Shown one piece after another: positions 21,758 through 29,955 of a stretch of DNA of 32,265 nt (position 1 is the stretch's first letter; each line of letters begins with the position of its first letter). The stretch is taken from positions 1 to 32,265 of the forward strand of contig QHRW01000143.1 in NCBI GenBank assembly GCA_003220265.1, given 5' to 3'. The position numbers and the translations under genes were made by a program. This stretch comes from Candidatus Rokuibacteriota bacterium (lineage in GTDB: Bacteria; Methylomirabilota; Methylomirabilia; Rokubacteriales; CSP1-6). The notes beneath the pieces were generated by a model, which saw only the letters and a list, made by a program, of their open reading frames with translations, was not told the DNA's origin and ran no database searches.

Positions 21758-22875
21758 TGGCCGTCGTCGTCGCCGTCGCCCCGGAGCAGCGCGTGTTCGT
21801 GGCGTCGCAATGGCAGCTCATGTGGTGGCGGTTCCGCAAGCACAAGCTGGCCGTGGCCAGCGGCGTCGTGGTCCTCGGCTTCTACCTGGTGGTCCTCGGC
21901 GCGGACTTCCTCGCGTACGCCGACCCGGACGTCTCCGAGGCCCAGCGCTCGCTGATGCCGCCCCAGCGTGTGTACTGGTTCGACGGCTGGCAGTTCGGCC
22001 CCTACGTCCACGGCTTCAAGGGCGCGCGCGATCCGCAGACGTTCAAGCGCGTCTACGTCGCGGATCCCAGCGTGAAGGTGCCGATCCGGTTCTTCGCCGA
22101 GGGCTTCGAGTATCGCTTCCTCGGCCTCATTCCCACCACGCGCCATCTCATCGGGGTCGACGGCGGTCTCGACGCCAGCCAGACCATCTTCCTGCTGGGC
22201 ACCGACGTCCAGGGACGCGATCTCTGGTCGCGGCTGATGTACGGCACGCGCATCTCGCTCACCATCGGGCTGCTGGGCGTCACCGCGAGCCTCGTGCTCG
22301 GCGTGGTGCTGGGCGGGCTATCGGGCTTCTACGGCGGCGTCACGGACACGATCATCCAGCGAACCATCGAGATTCTCCGCTCGATTCCCACCATCCCGTT
22401 GTGGATGGGGCTCGCCGCCGCCCTGCCGCGCGACTGGTCGATCCTCCAGGTGTACTTCGCGATCACCATCATCATCTCGCTGCTGGGATGGACCGAGCTG
22501 GCGCGCGTCGTGCGCGGCCGCTTCCTCGCCATGCGCGAGGAGGACTTCGTCGTGTCCGCTCGCCTGGTCGGGTGTACCGAGCTGCGCACGATCTTCGTGC
22601 ACATGGTGCCGTCGTTCATGAGCCACATCATCGCGGCGACCACGCTGGCCCTGCCCGCGATGATCATCAGCGAGACCTCGCTGAGCTTCCTCGGCCTGGG
22701 CCTGCGTCCGCCGGCGATCAGCTGGGGCGTGCTGCTGCAGCAGGCGCAGAACGTCCAGACGGTGGCGATCTCGCCGTGGCTGATGCTGCCCGCCCTGCCC
22801 GTCATCGTGGCCGTCATGGCCTTCAACTTCCTGGGCGATGGTTTGCGGGACGCGGCGGATCCGTATGGACGCTAG
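21757..22875 (+). CDS. ABC transporter permease, DppC type, with large periplasmic insert
   Basis: 372 aa, longer than typical DppC (about 290-300). After the first TM (residues about 30-50) comes a periplasmic insert of roughly 90 residues (PPQRVYWFDGWQFGPYVHGF onward), then the standard core: LLGTDVQGRDLWSRLMYGTRISL, several TMs, and the EAA loop SARLVGCTELRTIFVHMVPS. The C-terminal NFLGDGLRDAADPYGR is typical. The insert recurs in long-form transporters whose binding proteins are of the larger family-5 subgroup and may dock the binding protein. GAGGAG overlaps the end of the DppB-type gene. Confidence 0.94.
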   Translation: MAVVVAVAPEQRVFVASQWQLMWWRFRKHKLAVASGVVVLGFYLVVLGADFLAYADPDVSEAQRSLMPPQRVYWFDGWQFGPYVHGFKGARDPQTFKRVYVADPSVKVPIRFFAEGFEYRFLGLIPTTRHLIGVDGGLDASQTIFLLGTDVQGRDLWSRLMYGTRISLTIGLLGVTASLVLGVVLGGLSGFYGGVTDTIIQRTIEILRSIPTIPLWMGLAAALPRDWSILQVYFAITIIISLLGWTELARVVRGRFLAMREEDFVVSARLVGCTELRTIFVHMVPSFMSHIIAATTLALPAMIISETSLSFLGLGLRPPAISWGVLLQQAQNVQTVAISPWLMLPALPVIVAVMAFNFLGDGLRDAADPYGR

Positions 22876-22895
22876 ACTCCCCCCAGGACAGGATT

Positions 22896-22914
22896 GCGCC
22901 GGCGAAGCCGGCGC
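22896..22914 (+). repeat. Perfect GAA-loop hairpin, partial relative of the palindromic element
   Basis: GCGCCGGC (22896-22903) pairs perfectly with GCCGGCGC (22907-22914) around GAA. It resembles hairpin II without its mismatch and lacks hairpin I. It lies 20 nt after the DppC-type stop and 15 nt before the ATPase ATG at 22930. Confidence 0.6.
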
Positions 22915-22929
22915 TCGAAGCGGCAAAGT

Positions 22930-23934
22930 ATGACCCGCGAGCCGCTGCTGTCGGTCCGAAATCTGAAAACGTATTTCATTCAGGACGAGGGGCTCGTGAA
23001 GGCGGTCGATGGGGTGAGCTTCGACGTCGCGGAGGGGGTGACGCTGGGGATCGTGGGGGAGAGCGGGTGCGGGAAGAGCGTGACGGCGCGCTCGATCCTG
23101 CGCATCGTCGATCGTCCGGGGCGGATCGTCGAGGGCGAGATTCACTTCCGCCGGCCGTCCGCCAACGGCGGGCCCGGCCGCACCGTGGACCTGGCCACGC
23201 TGGAGCCCAACGGGGCCGAGATGCGCGCGATCCGGGGGGCAGAGATCGCGCTCATCTTCCAGGAGCCGATGTCCTCGTTCAGCCCCGTCCACACCATCGG
23301 CAGCCAGATCGTCGAGGCGATCCGGCTCCATCAGCCGGGCGGCCGCCGGGAGGCGCGCGACAAGACGATCGAGCTGCTGCGACGGGTCGGCGTGTCGTCG
23401 CCCGAAGAGCGGGTGGACCAGCTCTCCAACCAGCTCAGCGGCGGCATGCGCCAGCGGGCCATGATCGCGATGGCGCTGTCCTGCCACCCCACGCTGCTGA
23501 TCGCCGACGAGCCCACCACCGCGCTCGACGTGACCACCCAGACGCAGATCCTCGAGCTGATGCGCCAGCTCCAGCAGGAAGACGGGATGGCCATCATGCT
23601 CATCACCCACGACCTCGGGGTGATCGCCACGATGGCCACCGACGTGGCGGTGATGTACCTGGGCCGCGTCGTCGAGCAGGCGCCCGTCGACGCGATCTTT
23701 CACGCCCCGCTCCACCCCTACACGCGCGCGCTCCTGCGCTCGATCCCGCGCATTCGCTCGCGCGCGCGACTGGTACCGATCGCCGGCGCGGTGCCGCATC
23801 CCTACGACCGGCCGACGGGCTGTCCCTTCCACCCGCGCTGCGCCGAGTTCAAGGCGGGGACGTGCGACCGGCAGGAGCCGCGCCTGACGCGCATCGGCGA
23901 CCACCACACCGTGAGCTGCTTCCTCTACGAGTGA
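22930..23934 (+). CDS. ABC transporter ATP-binding protein, DppD/OppD type
   Basis: 334 aa. Walker A GESGCGKS (43-50), Q-loop IFQEPMSS, signature LSGGM (169-173), Walker B LLIADEP (189-195) and H-loop His227 are all present. The C-terminal oligopeptide extension reads TGCPFHPRC with two further Cys; this four-Cys motif is the site of an iron-sulfur cluster in structurally studied DppD proteins. The ATG at 22930 starts MTREPLLSVRNLKTYF; the frame extends to a TTG at 22894, but those codons come from the hairpin and are rejected. No clear SD is seen. The stop overlaps the GTG of the next gene (GTGA). Confidence 0.95.
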   Translation: MTREPLLSVRNLKTYFIQDEGLVKAVDGVSFDVAEGVTLGIVGESGCGKSVTARSILRIVDRPGRIVEGEIHFRRPSANGGPGRTVDLATLEPNGAEMRAIRGAEIALIFQEPMSSFSPVHTIGSQIVEAIRLHQPGGRREARDKTIELLRRVGVSSPEERVDQLSNQLSGGMRQRAMIAMALSCHPTLLIADEPTTALDVTTQTQILELMRQLQQEDGMAIMLITHDLGVIATMATDVAVMYLGRVVEQAPVDAIFHAPLHPYTRALLRSIPRIRSRARLVPIAGAVPHPYDRPTGCPFHPRCAEFKAGTCDRQEPRLTRIGDHHTVSCFLYE

Positions 23935-24947
23935 GCGCCGCGCCTACGCCGCTGCTACGCGTCGCCGGGCTGCAGAAGCTCTTTCCGATCCGCAAGGGCT
24001 TCTTGAAGCGGACGGCGGGCTACGTCCGCGCGGTGGACGGCGTCAGCTTTCACATCGACGAGGGGGAGACGCTGGGCCTGGTCGGCGAGAGCGGCTGCGG
24101 GAAGACGACTACCGCGCGCTGCGTGCTGCGGGCGATCGAGCCCACCGCGGGCGAGATCTTCATACGCGTCGCCAACGGCTCGGTGGTCGAGCTGGGCCAG
24201 CTGCGGCCGGCCGAGCTGCGGGCCCTGCGGCGCGAGATGCAGATGATCTTCCAGGATCCGTTCACGTCCCTCAATCCCCGCATGACGCTGCTGGACCTCG
24301 TCGGCGAGCCGCTGCTGGTGCACGGCATGAAGAGCCGGCGCGAGCGGGAAGAGCGCGTGGCCGACCTGCTGCGCCGCGTCGGCCTTCGCCCCGAGTACAT
24401 GCGGCGGTTTCCCCACGCCTTCAGCGGGGGCGAGCGCCAGCGCATCGGCATCGCGCGCGCCCTGGCCCTCCATCCTCGCCTCGTCGTGGCCGACGAGCCG
24501 GTGTCGGCCCTCGACGTGTCGGTGCAGGCCCAGATCCTGAATCTCCTGGTCGATCTCCAGGCCGACCTTCGCCTGACGTATCTCTTCGTCGCGCACGACC
24601 TGAGCGTGGTGCGCCACATCAGCAACCGCGTGGCCGTGATGTACGTGGGCCGCATGGTGGAGCTGGCGAAGACCGACGAGCTCTACCGAGCGCCCCGGCA
24701 TCCCTACACGGCGGCGCTGCTGTCCGCGGCGCCGGAACCGGATCCGCGCGTGCGCTCGCGGCGTCTCATGCTCCAGGGCGAGGTGGCCAACCCCGCCGCG
24801 CCGCCCGGCGGCTGCTATTTCCATCCGCGCTGTCCCTACGCGATCGACGTGTGCCGGACCGAGACGCCGGCCTGGCAGGAGATCTCGCCCGCCCATTTCG
24901 TCGGCTGTCACCGCGCGCACGAGCTGCAGCTCGCCGGCGTGGAGTGA
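23931..24947 (+). CDS. ABC transporter ATP-binding protein, DppF/OppF type
   Basis: 338 aa second ATPase of the importer. Walker A GESGCGKT (52-59), Q-loop IFQDPFTSLNPRM, signature FSGGERQRIGIARAL, Walker B LVVADEPVSALDVSVQAQ and the H-loop in FVAHDLSVVRHISNRV are intact. The C-terminal part has GGCYFHPRCPYAIDVC. The KGFLKRTAGYVRAVDGVSF insertion before Walker A is the usual F-subunit sign. It starts at the GTG overlapping the upstream TGA and forms the DF heterodimer with its neighbour. The SDR at 24952 follows after 4 nt, suggesting that the imported compound is processed by that enzyme. Confidence 0.95.
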   Translation: MSAAPTPLLRVAGLQKLFPIRKGFLKRTAGYVRAVDGVSFHIDEGETLGLVGESGCGKTTTARCVLRAIEPTAGEIFIRVANGSVVELGQLRPAELRALRREMQMIFQDPFTSLNPRMTLLDLVGEPLLVHGMKSRREREERVADLLRRVGLRPEYMRRFPHAFSGGERQRIGIARALALHPRLVVADEPVSALDVSVQAQILNLLVDLQADLRLTYLFVAHDLSVVRHISNRVAVMYVGRMVELAKTDELYRAPRHPYTAALLSAAPEPDPRVRSRRLMLQGEVANPAAPPGGCYFHPRCPYAIDVCRTETPAWQEISPAHFVGCHRAHELQLAGVE

Positions 24948-24951
24948 GCGC

Positions 24952-25701
24952 GTGGACCTGAAGGGCTGTGGCGCGCTCGTTACCGGAGGCTCGGGTGACC
25001 TCGGTCGCGCCATCGCCGTCGCGCTGGCGGAGGCCGGCGCCGACGTGGCCGTGACGTGGGTCGGCCACCGCGAGGGCGCCGTCGAGACCTGCGGCCACGT
25101 CACGCGCCGTGGGCGCCGCGGCGCGATGGTCCGGCTCGACCAGGGCGACCCGGCGGCGATCGGCCCCGCGGTGGACGACGCCGTGGCCGCGCTCGGCCGG
25201 CTCGACGTCCTCGTCAACAACGCGGGATGGAACATCGGCATTCCATTTCGCGATCTCGAGGCGCTCACGGCGGACGTCTGGGACCACGTCCACGACGTCA
25301 ACGTCCGCGGGCCGTTCCTCCTGGCGCGCGCCGCCGCCCCGCACCTGCGCGCGCATGGCGCGGGACGGATCGTCAATGTCGCCTCGGTGGCGGGCCTGCG
25401 CCCGGCCGGCAGCAGCATCGCGTACGCCGTCAGCAAGGCCGGGCTCATCCACCTCACGCGCTGCCTGGCCGTGGCGCTGGCGCCCGAGGTGACGGTCAAC
25501 TGCGTGGCGCCAGGGCTGGTGGAGGGCACGCGCATGGCGCAGCGGCTGCCCGAAGAGGTGGCCGAGAGCAACCGCCGGCTCGCCGTGCTCCAGCGGACGA
25601 GCAGCGCCGCCGACATCGCCGCCCAGGTGGTCACCTTCTGTCGCGCCGACAGCGTCACCGGCCAGGTGCTCAACATCGACGGCGGCGTCCACTTCCACTG
25701 A
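24952..25701 (+). CDS. SDR family oxidoreductase, end of the importer operon
   Basis: 249 aa classical SDR. Seen: TGGSGDLG cofactor loop, NNAG, the Ser of NVASV, YAVSK as Tyr/Lys pair, and C-terminal IDGG. The GTG at 24952 is chosen from the GGAG at 24941-24944 and the immediate start of the fold (MDLKGCGALVTGG); it lies 4 nt after the ATPase stop, so it is translated with the transporter. The link suggests a role in oxidising or reducing the imported solute. The substrate is unknown. Confidence 0.92.
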   Translation: MDLKGCGALVTGGSGDLGRAIAVALAEAGADVAVTWVGHREGAVETCGHVTRRGRRGAMVRLDQGDPAAIGPAVDDAVAALGRLDVLVNNAGWNIGIPFRDLEALTADVWDHVHDVNVRGPFLLARAAAPHLRAHGAGRIVNVASVAGLRPAGSSIAYAVSKAGLIHLTRCLAVALAPEVTVNCVAPGLVEGTRMAQRLPEEVAESNRRLAVLQRTSSAADIAAQVVTFCRADSVTGQVLNIDGGVHFH

Positions 25702-25756
25702 TCCCCCTTTCACGAGGCGCCGGCTTCGGGGTCTCATCGAGGGAGGGCCGCGACCG

Positions 25757-26254
25757 ATGCCGCACCCACTCGTGACGCAGCTCCGCTTCACGCGCAGCGA
25801 ATGGAGGCGCGGGCTCGAGGCCGTGACGGCCGAGGAGGCGGCGCGGCGCTTCGGGCCGATCAATCCGATCGCCTGGATGATCGGCCACCTCGCCTGGCAG
25901 GAGCAGCTCTACTGGCTCGAGCGCGCCCAGGGCAAGACCGTCGTGCCCGAGGTCAAGCGCTTCGGGTACGGCAAGCCGCTCAGCGTGCCGCCGCTCGACG
26001 AGGCGTGGACGTGGTGGCGCGCCGTCACGAAGGCGTCCGATCCTTACCTCGACGGTCTCGCCGGCGGAGCGCTCACGCGCCGCTGGAAGCGCGAGTCCTC
26101 ACGCGAGACGCCCGGCACGAAGCTGCACCGCACCACCTACCACTACTGGTTTCACCTGGGCGAGTCGCAGGCCGTCCGCCAGATGCTCCGCCACACGAAG
26201 CTGCCCGACTTCGTCGGCGGCTTCGGGAAAGCGCAGTATCGCCCCGAGCACTGA
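25757..26254 (+). CDS. DinB/YfiT-like four-helix-bundle protein
   Basis: 165 aa. DinB-superfamily proteins are metal-binding helix bundles, in some cases thiol-dependent transferases; many are of unknown role. Seen: the first helix VTQLRFTRSEWRRGLEAVTAEEA, the GHLAWQEQLYW motif with a metal-type His, and HYWFHLGESQAVRQMLRH with two further His, giving the typical three-His set. GGGAGG lies 12 nt before the ATG at 25757, a long spacing. It stands 55 nt after the SDR and may share its transcript. A perfect GC hairpin begins just after the stop. Confidence 0.82.
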   Translation: MPHPLVTQLRFTRSEWRRGLEAVTAEEAARRFGPINPIAWMIGHLAWQEQLYWLERAQGKTVVPEVKRFGYGKPLSVPPLDEAWTWWRAVTKASDPYLDGLAGGALTRRWKRESSRETPGTKLHRTTYHYWFHLGESQAVRQMLRHTKLPDFVGGFGKAQYRPEH

Positions 26255-26255
26255 C

Positions 26256-26270
26256 GGGCGCTAAGCGCCC
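26256..26270. terminator. Perfect hairpin between convergent genes
   Basis: GGGCGC (26256-26261) pairs with GCGCCC (26265-26270) around TAA, immediately after the DinB-like stop. The TAA/TTA loop also holds the stop of the toxin remnant on the other strand. There is no U-tract on either side, so termination is only a suggestion. Confidence 0.4.
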
Positions 26271-26431
26271 ACGTAGACCAACCGGCGTGGCGGTAGGGCC
26301 TGCAGACAGCCAAGCAATTCGGGCACGAGCTGCGCCAAGGATTCGATTCGGTTAGTGGGTGCGACAAGCACGACCACAGAGATCGGGAGAGCGGTCAGGT
26401 TTTGTTGATGCTCGAGGTTTCGGTCGGCAGT
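26261..26431 (-). pseudogene. Remnant of a DUF5615 PIN-like toxin (C-terminal part only)
   Basis: The last 56 codons of the reading frame (TADRNLEHQQNLTALP, then SVVVLVAPTNRIESLAQLVP and LVYVGA before a TAG) match the C-terminal half of small DUF5615-type PIN-like toxins, in which a TxDRNLxxQQNL motif carries acidic active-site residues. The N-terminal half, normally beginning with a buried Asp strand, is missing; upstream codons are unrelated and in another frame run into antitoxin debris. No start codon or ribosome site is placed to express it. I judge it dead. The family call is from memory of the motif. Confidence 0.6.
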
Positions 26432-26457
26432 ATGGCGGGCGAGTAAACACAGGCGGG

Positions 26458-26590
26458 CAACGGCTCCTTGGCGGCGAGTTCCAGTACGGCCGTTGCCTGC
26501 TCTCGCTTCACAGATGGAAAGTGGTCGAGGAAGTTGTCCAGCGTATCGCCGGCCGCAAGGACGCCAGGCGATAACGCGGGACTGGAACGC
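26458..26590 (-). pseudogene. Remnant of a DUF433-type antitoxin, frameshifted
   Basis: One frame encodes LAAGDTLDNFLDHFPSVKRE and then QATAVLELAAKEPL (from 26559 down), matching the C-terminal HTH-like half of DUF433 antitoxins. Just upstream another frame encodes FAFQSRVIAWR, resembling the preceding VFxGTRVPVR segment, so a frameshift and a small deletion separate the two. The first half is absent. The fragment precedes the toxin remnant in the order expected for a DUF433-DUF5615 pair. The 358-bp gap between 26255 and 26613 holds only this debris and the hairpin; it has a visibly more mixed base composition than its neighbours, suggesting acquired DNA now decaying. Confidence 0.55.
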
Positions 26591-26613
26591 GAAATTGAGC
26601 ATGAAGGCCCTGG

Positions 26614-27870
26614 TCAGTTCGCCACGGGAACGGTGCTCGCCCGCCAGACGCGGCGGGCGCCCTTGTCGATCTTGAGCGCGACGGTCGAGGCGACGAGCAA
26701 GAAGACGCACGCGAGCGCGTAGGCGGCGCCGTAGCCGCCGGTGGTCTCGAAGAGATAGCCGGCCAGCCACGAGCCGAGCGCCGAGCCGGTCTGGTGCACG
26801 AGGAAGATGAGGCCGAAGACGGAGCTGACCGAGAAGCGGCCGTAGATGTCCGCCGTCAGCGCCGAGGTCATCGAGCCGGTGCCCGCCATGGTGATGCCGC
26901 CCAGCACGGCGACCATCAGGATGGCCGTCGGATTGTCGCGGATGAGGAAGAAGCCCGCGAAGATGAAGATGCGCCCGAAGTAGATCGCGGCCAGCACGGG
27001 CCGGCGGCCGAAGCGGTCGGAGAGCGCGCCGAGCATCACCGTGCAGCCGATGGCGGAGCCGCCCAGCACGCCGAGCGCCCAGGAGGCGAACATTGGCGAG
27101 TAGCCGTGATCGGTCAGCATCGGGATGCCGTGCGCCGAGAGCAGGCTCATCGAGAACCCGCAGGTGAAGAACGAGCCCGCGAGCTGCCAAAACGCCAGCG
27201 TCTGCACGGCCTCGCCGGTGGCCACGCGCTCGATCGCGGCCGAGCCGCCGCCGGGCTTCGGCTCGGTGCCGTCGGGCGAGAGCCCGATCGACTCCGGCGA
27301 ATCGCGCATCACCCAGAGGCAGAGCGGCAGCACCAGCACCAGCACGCCGGCGGCGATCACGGTGTACGTCGCCCGCCAGCCGGTGGTGATGATGAGCCAC
27401 GTCACCGCCGGCACGAGCAGGCTCATGCCGGTCATCGAGGCGCTGCCCAGCACGGAGAGCGCGGTGCCCCGCCGCTTGTTGAACCAGCGCGCGACCACGC
27501 CGGAGGCGATGACGGGTCCCGTGCCGGCGAGTCCCAGCGGCACCAGCACGCCGTAGACCAGCGCGAACTGCCAGAAGTTGTGGACCAGCGCCGTCAGGAC
27601 GAGCGAGATCGCCAGTAGCACGGTGCCGGCCGCCGTCACCACGCGCACGTTGAAGCGGTCGAGCGCCAGCCCCGCCAGCGGCATGAACACGCCGTAGAGC
27701 AGCAAGCTCAGCGCGATGACCAGCGAGAAGCTCGCGCGGTCGAGTCCGAGGTCGGCCACGATCGGCTTGAGGAACGGGCCCACGGCGTGACGGATGCCCG
27801 TCGAGATGAACGTCGTGACGCAGAACGCAGCGACGACCCACCATCCGTAGAAGATCGAGCGATTGGTCAT
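26614..27870 (-). CDS. MFS transporter, monocarboxylate-like, second copy of type
   Basis: 418 aa inner-membrane carrier with about 12 TMs. The N-terminal FYGWWVVAAFCVTTF and the central loop DSPESIGLSPDGTEP match the carrier at 4147-5367 in kind, not closely in sequence. LDRFNVR (loop 2-3) and LSDRFGRRP (loop 8-9) are the conserved cytoplasmic motifs. The ATG at 27870 has no SD; a good TATAGT box lies 9 nt upstream, suggesting a leaderless message. It is divergent from the ferredoxin reductase. A small organic acid is the probable substrate; efflux or uptake cannot be told. Confidence 0.9.
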   Translation of the reverse strand: MTNRSIFYGWWVVAAFCVTTFISTGIRHAVGPFLKPIVADLGLDRASFSLVIALSLLLYGVFMPLAGLALDRFNVRVVTAAGTVLLAISLVLTALVHNFWQFALVYGVLVPLGLAGTGPVIASGVVARWFNKRRGTALSVLGSASMTGMSLLVPAVTWLIITTGWRATYTVIAAGVLVLVLPLCLWVMRDSPESIGLSPDGTEPKPGGGSAAIERVATGEAVQTLAFWQLAGSFFTCGFSMSLLSAHGIPMLTDHGYSPMFASWALGVLGGSAIGCTVMLGALSDRFGRRPVLAAIYFGRIFIFAGFFLIRDNPTAILMVAVLGGITMAGTGSMTSALTADIYGRFSVSSVFGLIFLVHQTGSALGSWLAGYLFETTGGYGAAYALACVFLLVASTVALKIDKGARRVWRASTVPVAN

Positions 27871-27879
27871 GACGTTGGC

Positions 27880-27885
27880 ACTATA
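27880..27885 (-). promoter_or_regulatory. Candidate -10 box, leaderless MFS promoter
   Basis: On the minus strand TATAGT (one mismatch from TATAAT) ends 9 nt before the ATG at 27870, with no Shine-Dalgarno. No good -35 at 17 nt. The only 33-bp gap to the divergent gene means both promoters overlap coding or leader sequence. Confidence 0.5.
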
Positions 27886-27903
27886 TCCGAGGAGGACCCG
27901 GCC

Positions 27904-29151
27904 ATGCCGAAGCGACAGCGTATCGTGATCGTCGGTGCGTCCCTGGCGGGCGCCACGGCGGCGGCCACCCTGCGCGACGAGGGGTTCGACGGTGAGATCC
28001 ACCTGATCGGGGCCGAGACCCAGCTTCCCTACAATCGCCCGCCGTTGTCGAAGGGCTATCTCCGTCGGCAGGAAGACTTCGAGGCTCAGCTCGTCAAGCC
28101 CCCGAGTTATTACGCCGCACAATCCATCGAGCTCAAGCTCGGGGTCAGGGCGACCACGATCGACCCCAGGCAGAAGATCGTCGAAGTGGAGGGCGGCGAG
28201 CCGGTGGCCTACGACCAGCTTCTGGTGACCACCGGTGGGCGCAACCGGACGCTGTCGGTGCCGGGCGCGAACCTGGCCGGCGTCTTCCAGCTTCGCACCG
28301 TCGAGGACTGTGACCGCATTCGCGCCGCCACCCAGCGGGGACGCCGCGCGGTCGTGATGGGACTCGGCTTCATCGGCTGCGAGGTGTCGGCCTCACTACG
28401 CCAGCTCGGGATCGAGGTGGCGGCCGTCGCGGGCGGCCGGGTGCCCCTGGCCCATGTGCTCGGCGACGAGGTTGGCCAGGTGCTGACCGGCATCCATCGC
28501 GAGAAGGGCGTGGAGCTGGTCCTGGAGGATGGTGTGGCGGCCTTCGAAGGCTCTGGTCGTGTCGAGCGCGTGCGGACCAAGAAGGGACGCGTGCTGGAGT
28601 GCGACATGGTCGTCGCCGGAATCGGCATCGTCCCCAACACCGAGCTCCTGGCGGCGGCTGGGGCCGACGTCGACAACGGCGTGCTCGTCGATGCGCGCTG
28701 CCGGACGTCGCTGCCGGGCGTGTTCGCGGCGGGCGACGTGACGAATCACCTGCATCCGATCTTCGGCCGCCTGCGCGTGGAGCACTGGAACAACGGATAC
28801 CAGCAGGGGCGGGCGGCGGCCCGGTCGATGCTGGGCCGAGAGGAGCCGTACGACTACGTGCACTCCTTCTGGTCGGATCAGTACGAGCACCTCCTGGAAT
28901 ACGTGGGGTTCGCGACGAGCTGGGACCGGCTCGTGTTCCGCGGCCGACCCGAGAGCCGCAAGTTCCTCGGCTTCTACCTCGGGGACGGCGTCGTCCACGC
29001 GGTGGTCGGCCTCAACCGCGGCGGTGATCCCGATGATCCCAAGGTCGACGGCGAGCTCAAAGCGGCCGCGAGCCTGATCCGCACGCGCGTCGCTGTCGAT
29101 CCTGCCAGGCTGATGGACGAGGGCGTCAATCTACGCGCCCTGGTGAAATAG
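27904..29151 (+). CDS. FAD/NAD-dependent ferredoxin reductase (Rieske-system type)
   Basis: 415 aa flavoprotein of the BphA4/ThcD-like ferredoxin reductase family, moving electrons from NAD(P)H to a ferredoxin or rubredoxin for an oxygenase. FAD motif VIVGASLAGATAA near residue 8, YNRPPLSKGYL, the NAD loop VVMGLGFIGCEVSASL (about 143-158), VVAGIGIVPNTELL and FAAGDVTNH are in order, with the C-terminal reductase domain (HSFWSDQYEHLLEYVG). No ferredoxin, Rieske oxygenase or P450 gene is in the window, so the partner is encoded elsewhere. GAGGAGG lies just upstream of the ATG at 27904, unlike the SD-less divergent neighbour. Confidence 0.93.
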   Translation: MPKRQRIVIVGASLAGATAAATLRDEGFDGEIHLIGAETQLPYNRPPLSKGYLRRQEDFEAQLVKPPSYYAAQSIELKLGVRATTIDPRQKIVEVEGGEPVAYDQLLVTTGGRNRTLSVPGANLAGVFQLRTVEDCDRIRAATQRGRRAVVMGLGFIGCEVSASLRQLGIEVAAVAGGRVPLAHVLGDEVGQVLTGIHREKGVELVLEDGVAAFEGSGRVERVRTKKGRVLECDMVVAGIGIVPNTELLAAAGADVDNGVLVDARCRTSLPGVFAAGDVTNHLHPIFGRLRVEHWNNGYQQGRAAARSMLGREEPYDYVHSFWSDQYEHLLEYVGFATSWDRLVFRGRPESRKFLGFYLGDGVVHAVVGLNRGGDPDDPKVDGELKAAASLIRTRVAVDPARLMDEGVNLRALVK

Positions 29152-29169
29152 GGGTCCCGAGCGTTCGAG

Positions 29170-29955
29170 CTAGGAGTCGGTCGAGAAAAACTCCAGCATC
29201 AGGCGATTGACCTCGGGCGCGTTCTCGTAGGCCGACCAGTGGCCGGCGTTGGGGATTCGGTGCAGGTCGAGCGCGCCGACGGCCGCGCTGATCTCGCCGA
29301 TCAACAGCGCGGCCGGCCGGAAGGGCGAGTCGTCGCGCGCGCCCCACAGCACCCGGAGGCGACAGCGCAGCGCGGCGAGATCACTGAGGAGCGTGCCGCC
29401 GGCGCTCACCTTGCGGCTGTCGAAGCGCGTGTGGCGGACGCACTCGGCCTGGATGTCGAGCGTCTCCTCGGTGACGCTGGCCGGGTCGCTCAGCATGTTG
29501 ACGAGCAGGTTGTGGCGGCAGATCTCGCGAAATTTCTTCTCGTCGCCGCCGGCCTCCCGGTAGCTGCGGATCGGGCGCTCGCCGAAGCGCCGCGCGGGAA
29601 AGCCCGCGGGCGAGACGAGACACAGGTGCGTCACCCGGGGACCGAGCCGGCGCGCGAGGTGCGCGGCGATCGCCGCGCCGAACGAGAACCCGGCGAACCG
29701 GAGCGCGCCGCCGCCGGGGAACATCGCCACGAGAAGCGTGTGCATGAGATCGAGGTACGCGGCGCCCGTGGTGTCGCGTGGCACGGAGGCCGACTCGCCA
29801 TACGAGGGATGATCGAGCGCGTGCACCGTGAAGCGCGCGGCCAGCGGCTCCACGTTGCGGATCCAGTGCTTCCACGAGCCCATGCCGCCGTGAAAGAGGA
29901 CGAGGTCGGGGCCGTGGCCGCGGCGATGCACGGCCATCCGCGACGCGTCGCTCAC
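29170..29955 (-). CDS. Alpha/beta hydrolase, end of the LLM/catalase operon
   Basis: 261 aa alpha/beta-hydrolase fold. Oxyanion-loop HGGMGSWKHW, nucleophile elbow GFSFG, Asp in GARDDSPFR and His in NAGHWSAYENAPE give the classical Ser-Asp-His triad and resemble C-C bond hydrolases or carboxylesterases such as the meta-cleavage product hydrolases. The GTG at 29955 is chosen because it overlaps the upstream stop as GTGA; the frame is open further upstream only as a shadow of the flavin oxidoreductase. Fourth and last gene of the minus operon. Probably acts on the product of the oxidoreductase; that is inference. Confidence 0.88.
   Translation of the reverse strand: MSDASRMAVHRRGHGPDLVLFHGGMGSWKHWIRNVEPLAARFTVHALDHPSYGESASVPRDTTGAAYLDLMHTLLVAMFPGGGALRFAGFSFGAAIAAHLARRLGPRVTHLCLVSPAGFPARRFGERPIRSYREAGGDEKKFREICRHNLLVNMLSDPASVTEETLDIQAECVRHTRFDSRKVSAGGTLLSDLAALRCRLRVLWGARDDSPFRPAALLIGEISAAVGALDLHRIPNAGHWSAYENAPEVNRLMLEFFSTDS

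Noticed and set aside
26261..27844. A 527-codon minus-strand frame through the MFS gene and the toxin remnant
   Set aside because: Most of it is a frame shadow of the MFS carrier; only the last about 56 codons show family-like sequence, with no continuous protein.
29152..29169. Terminator between the convergent reductase and hydrolase genes
   Set aside because: The 18-bp gap contains no convincing stem-loop or T-run.
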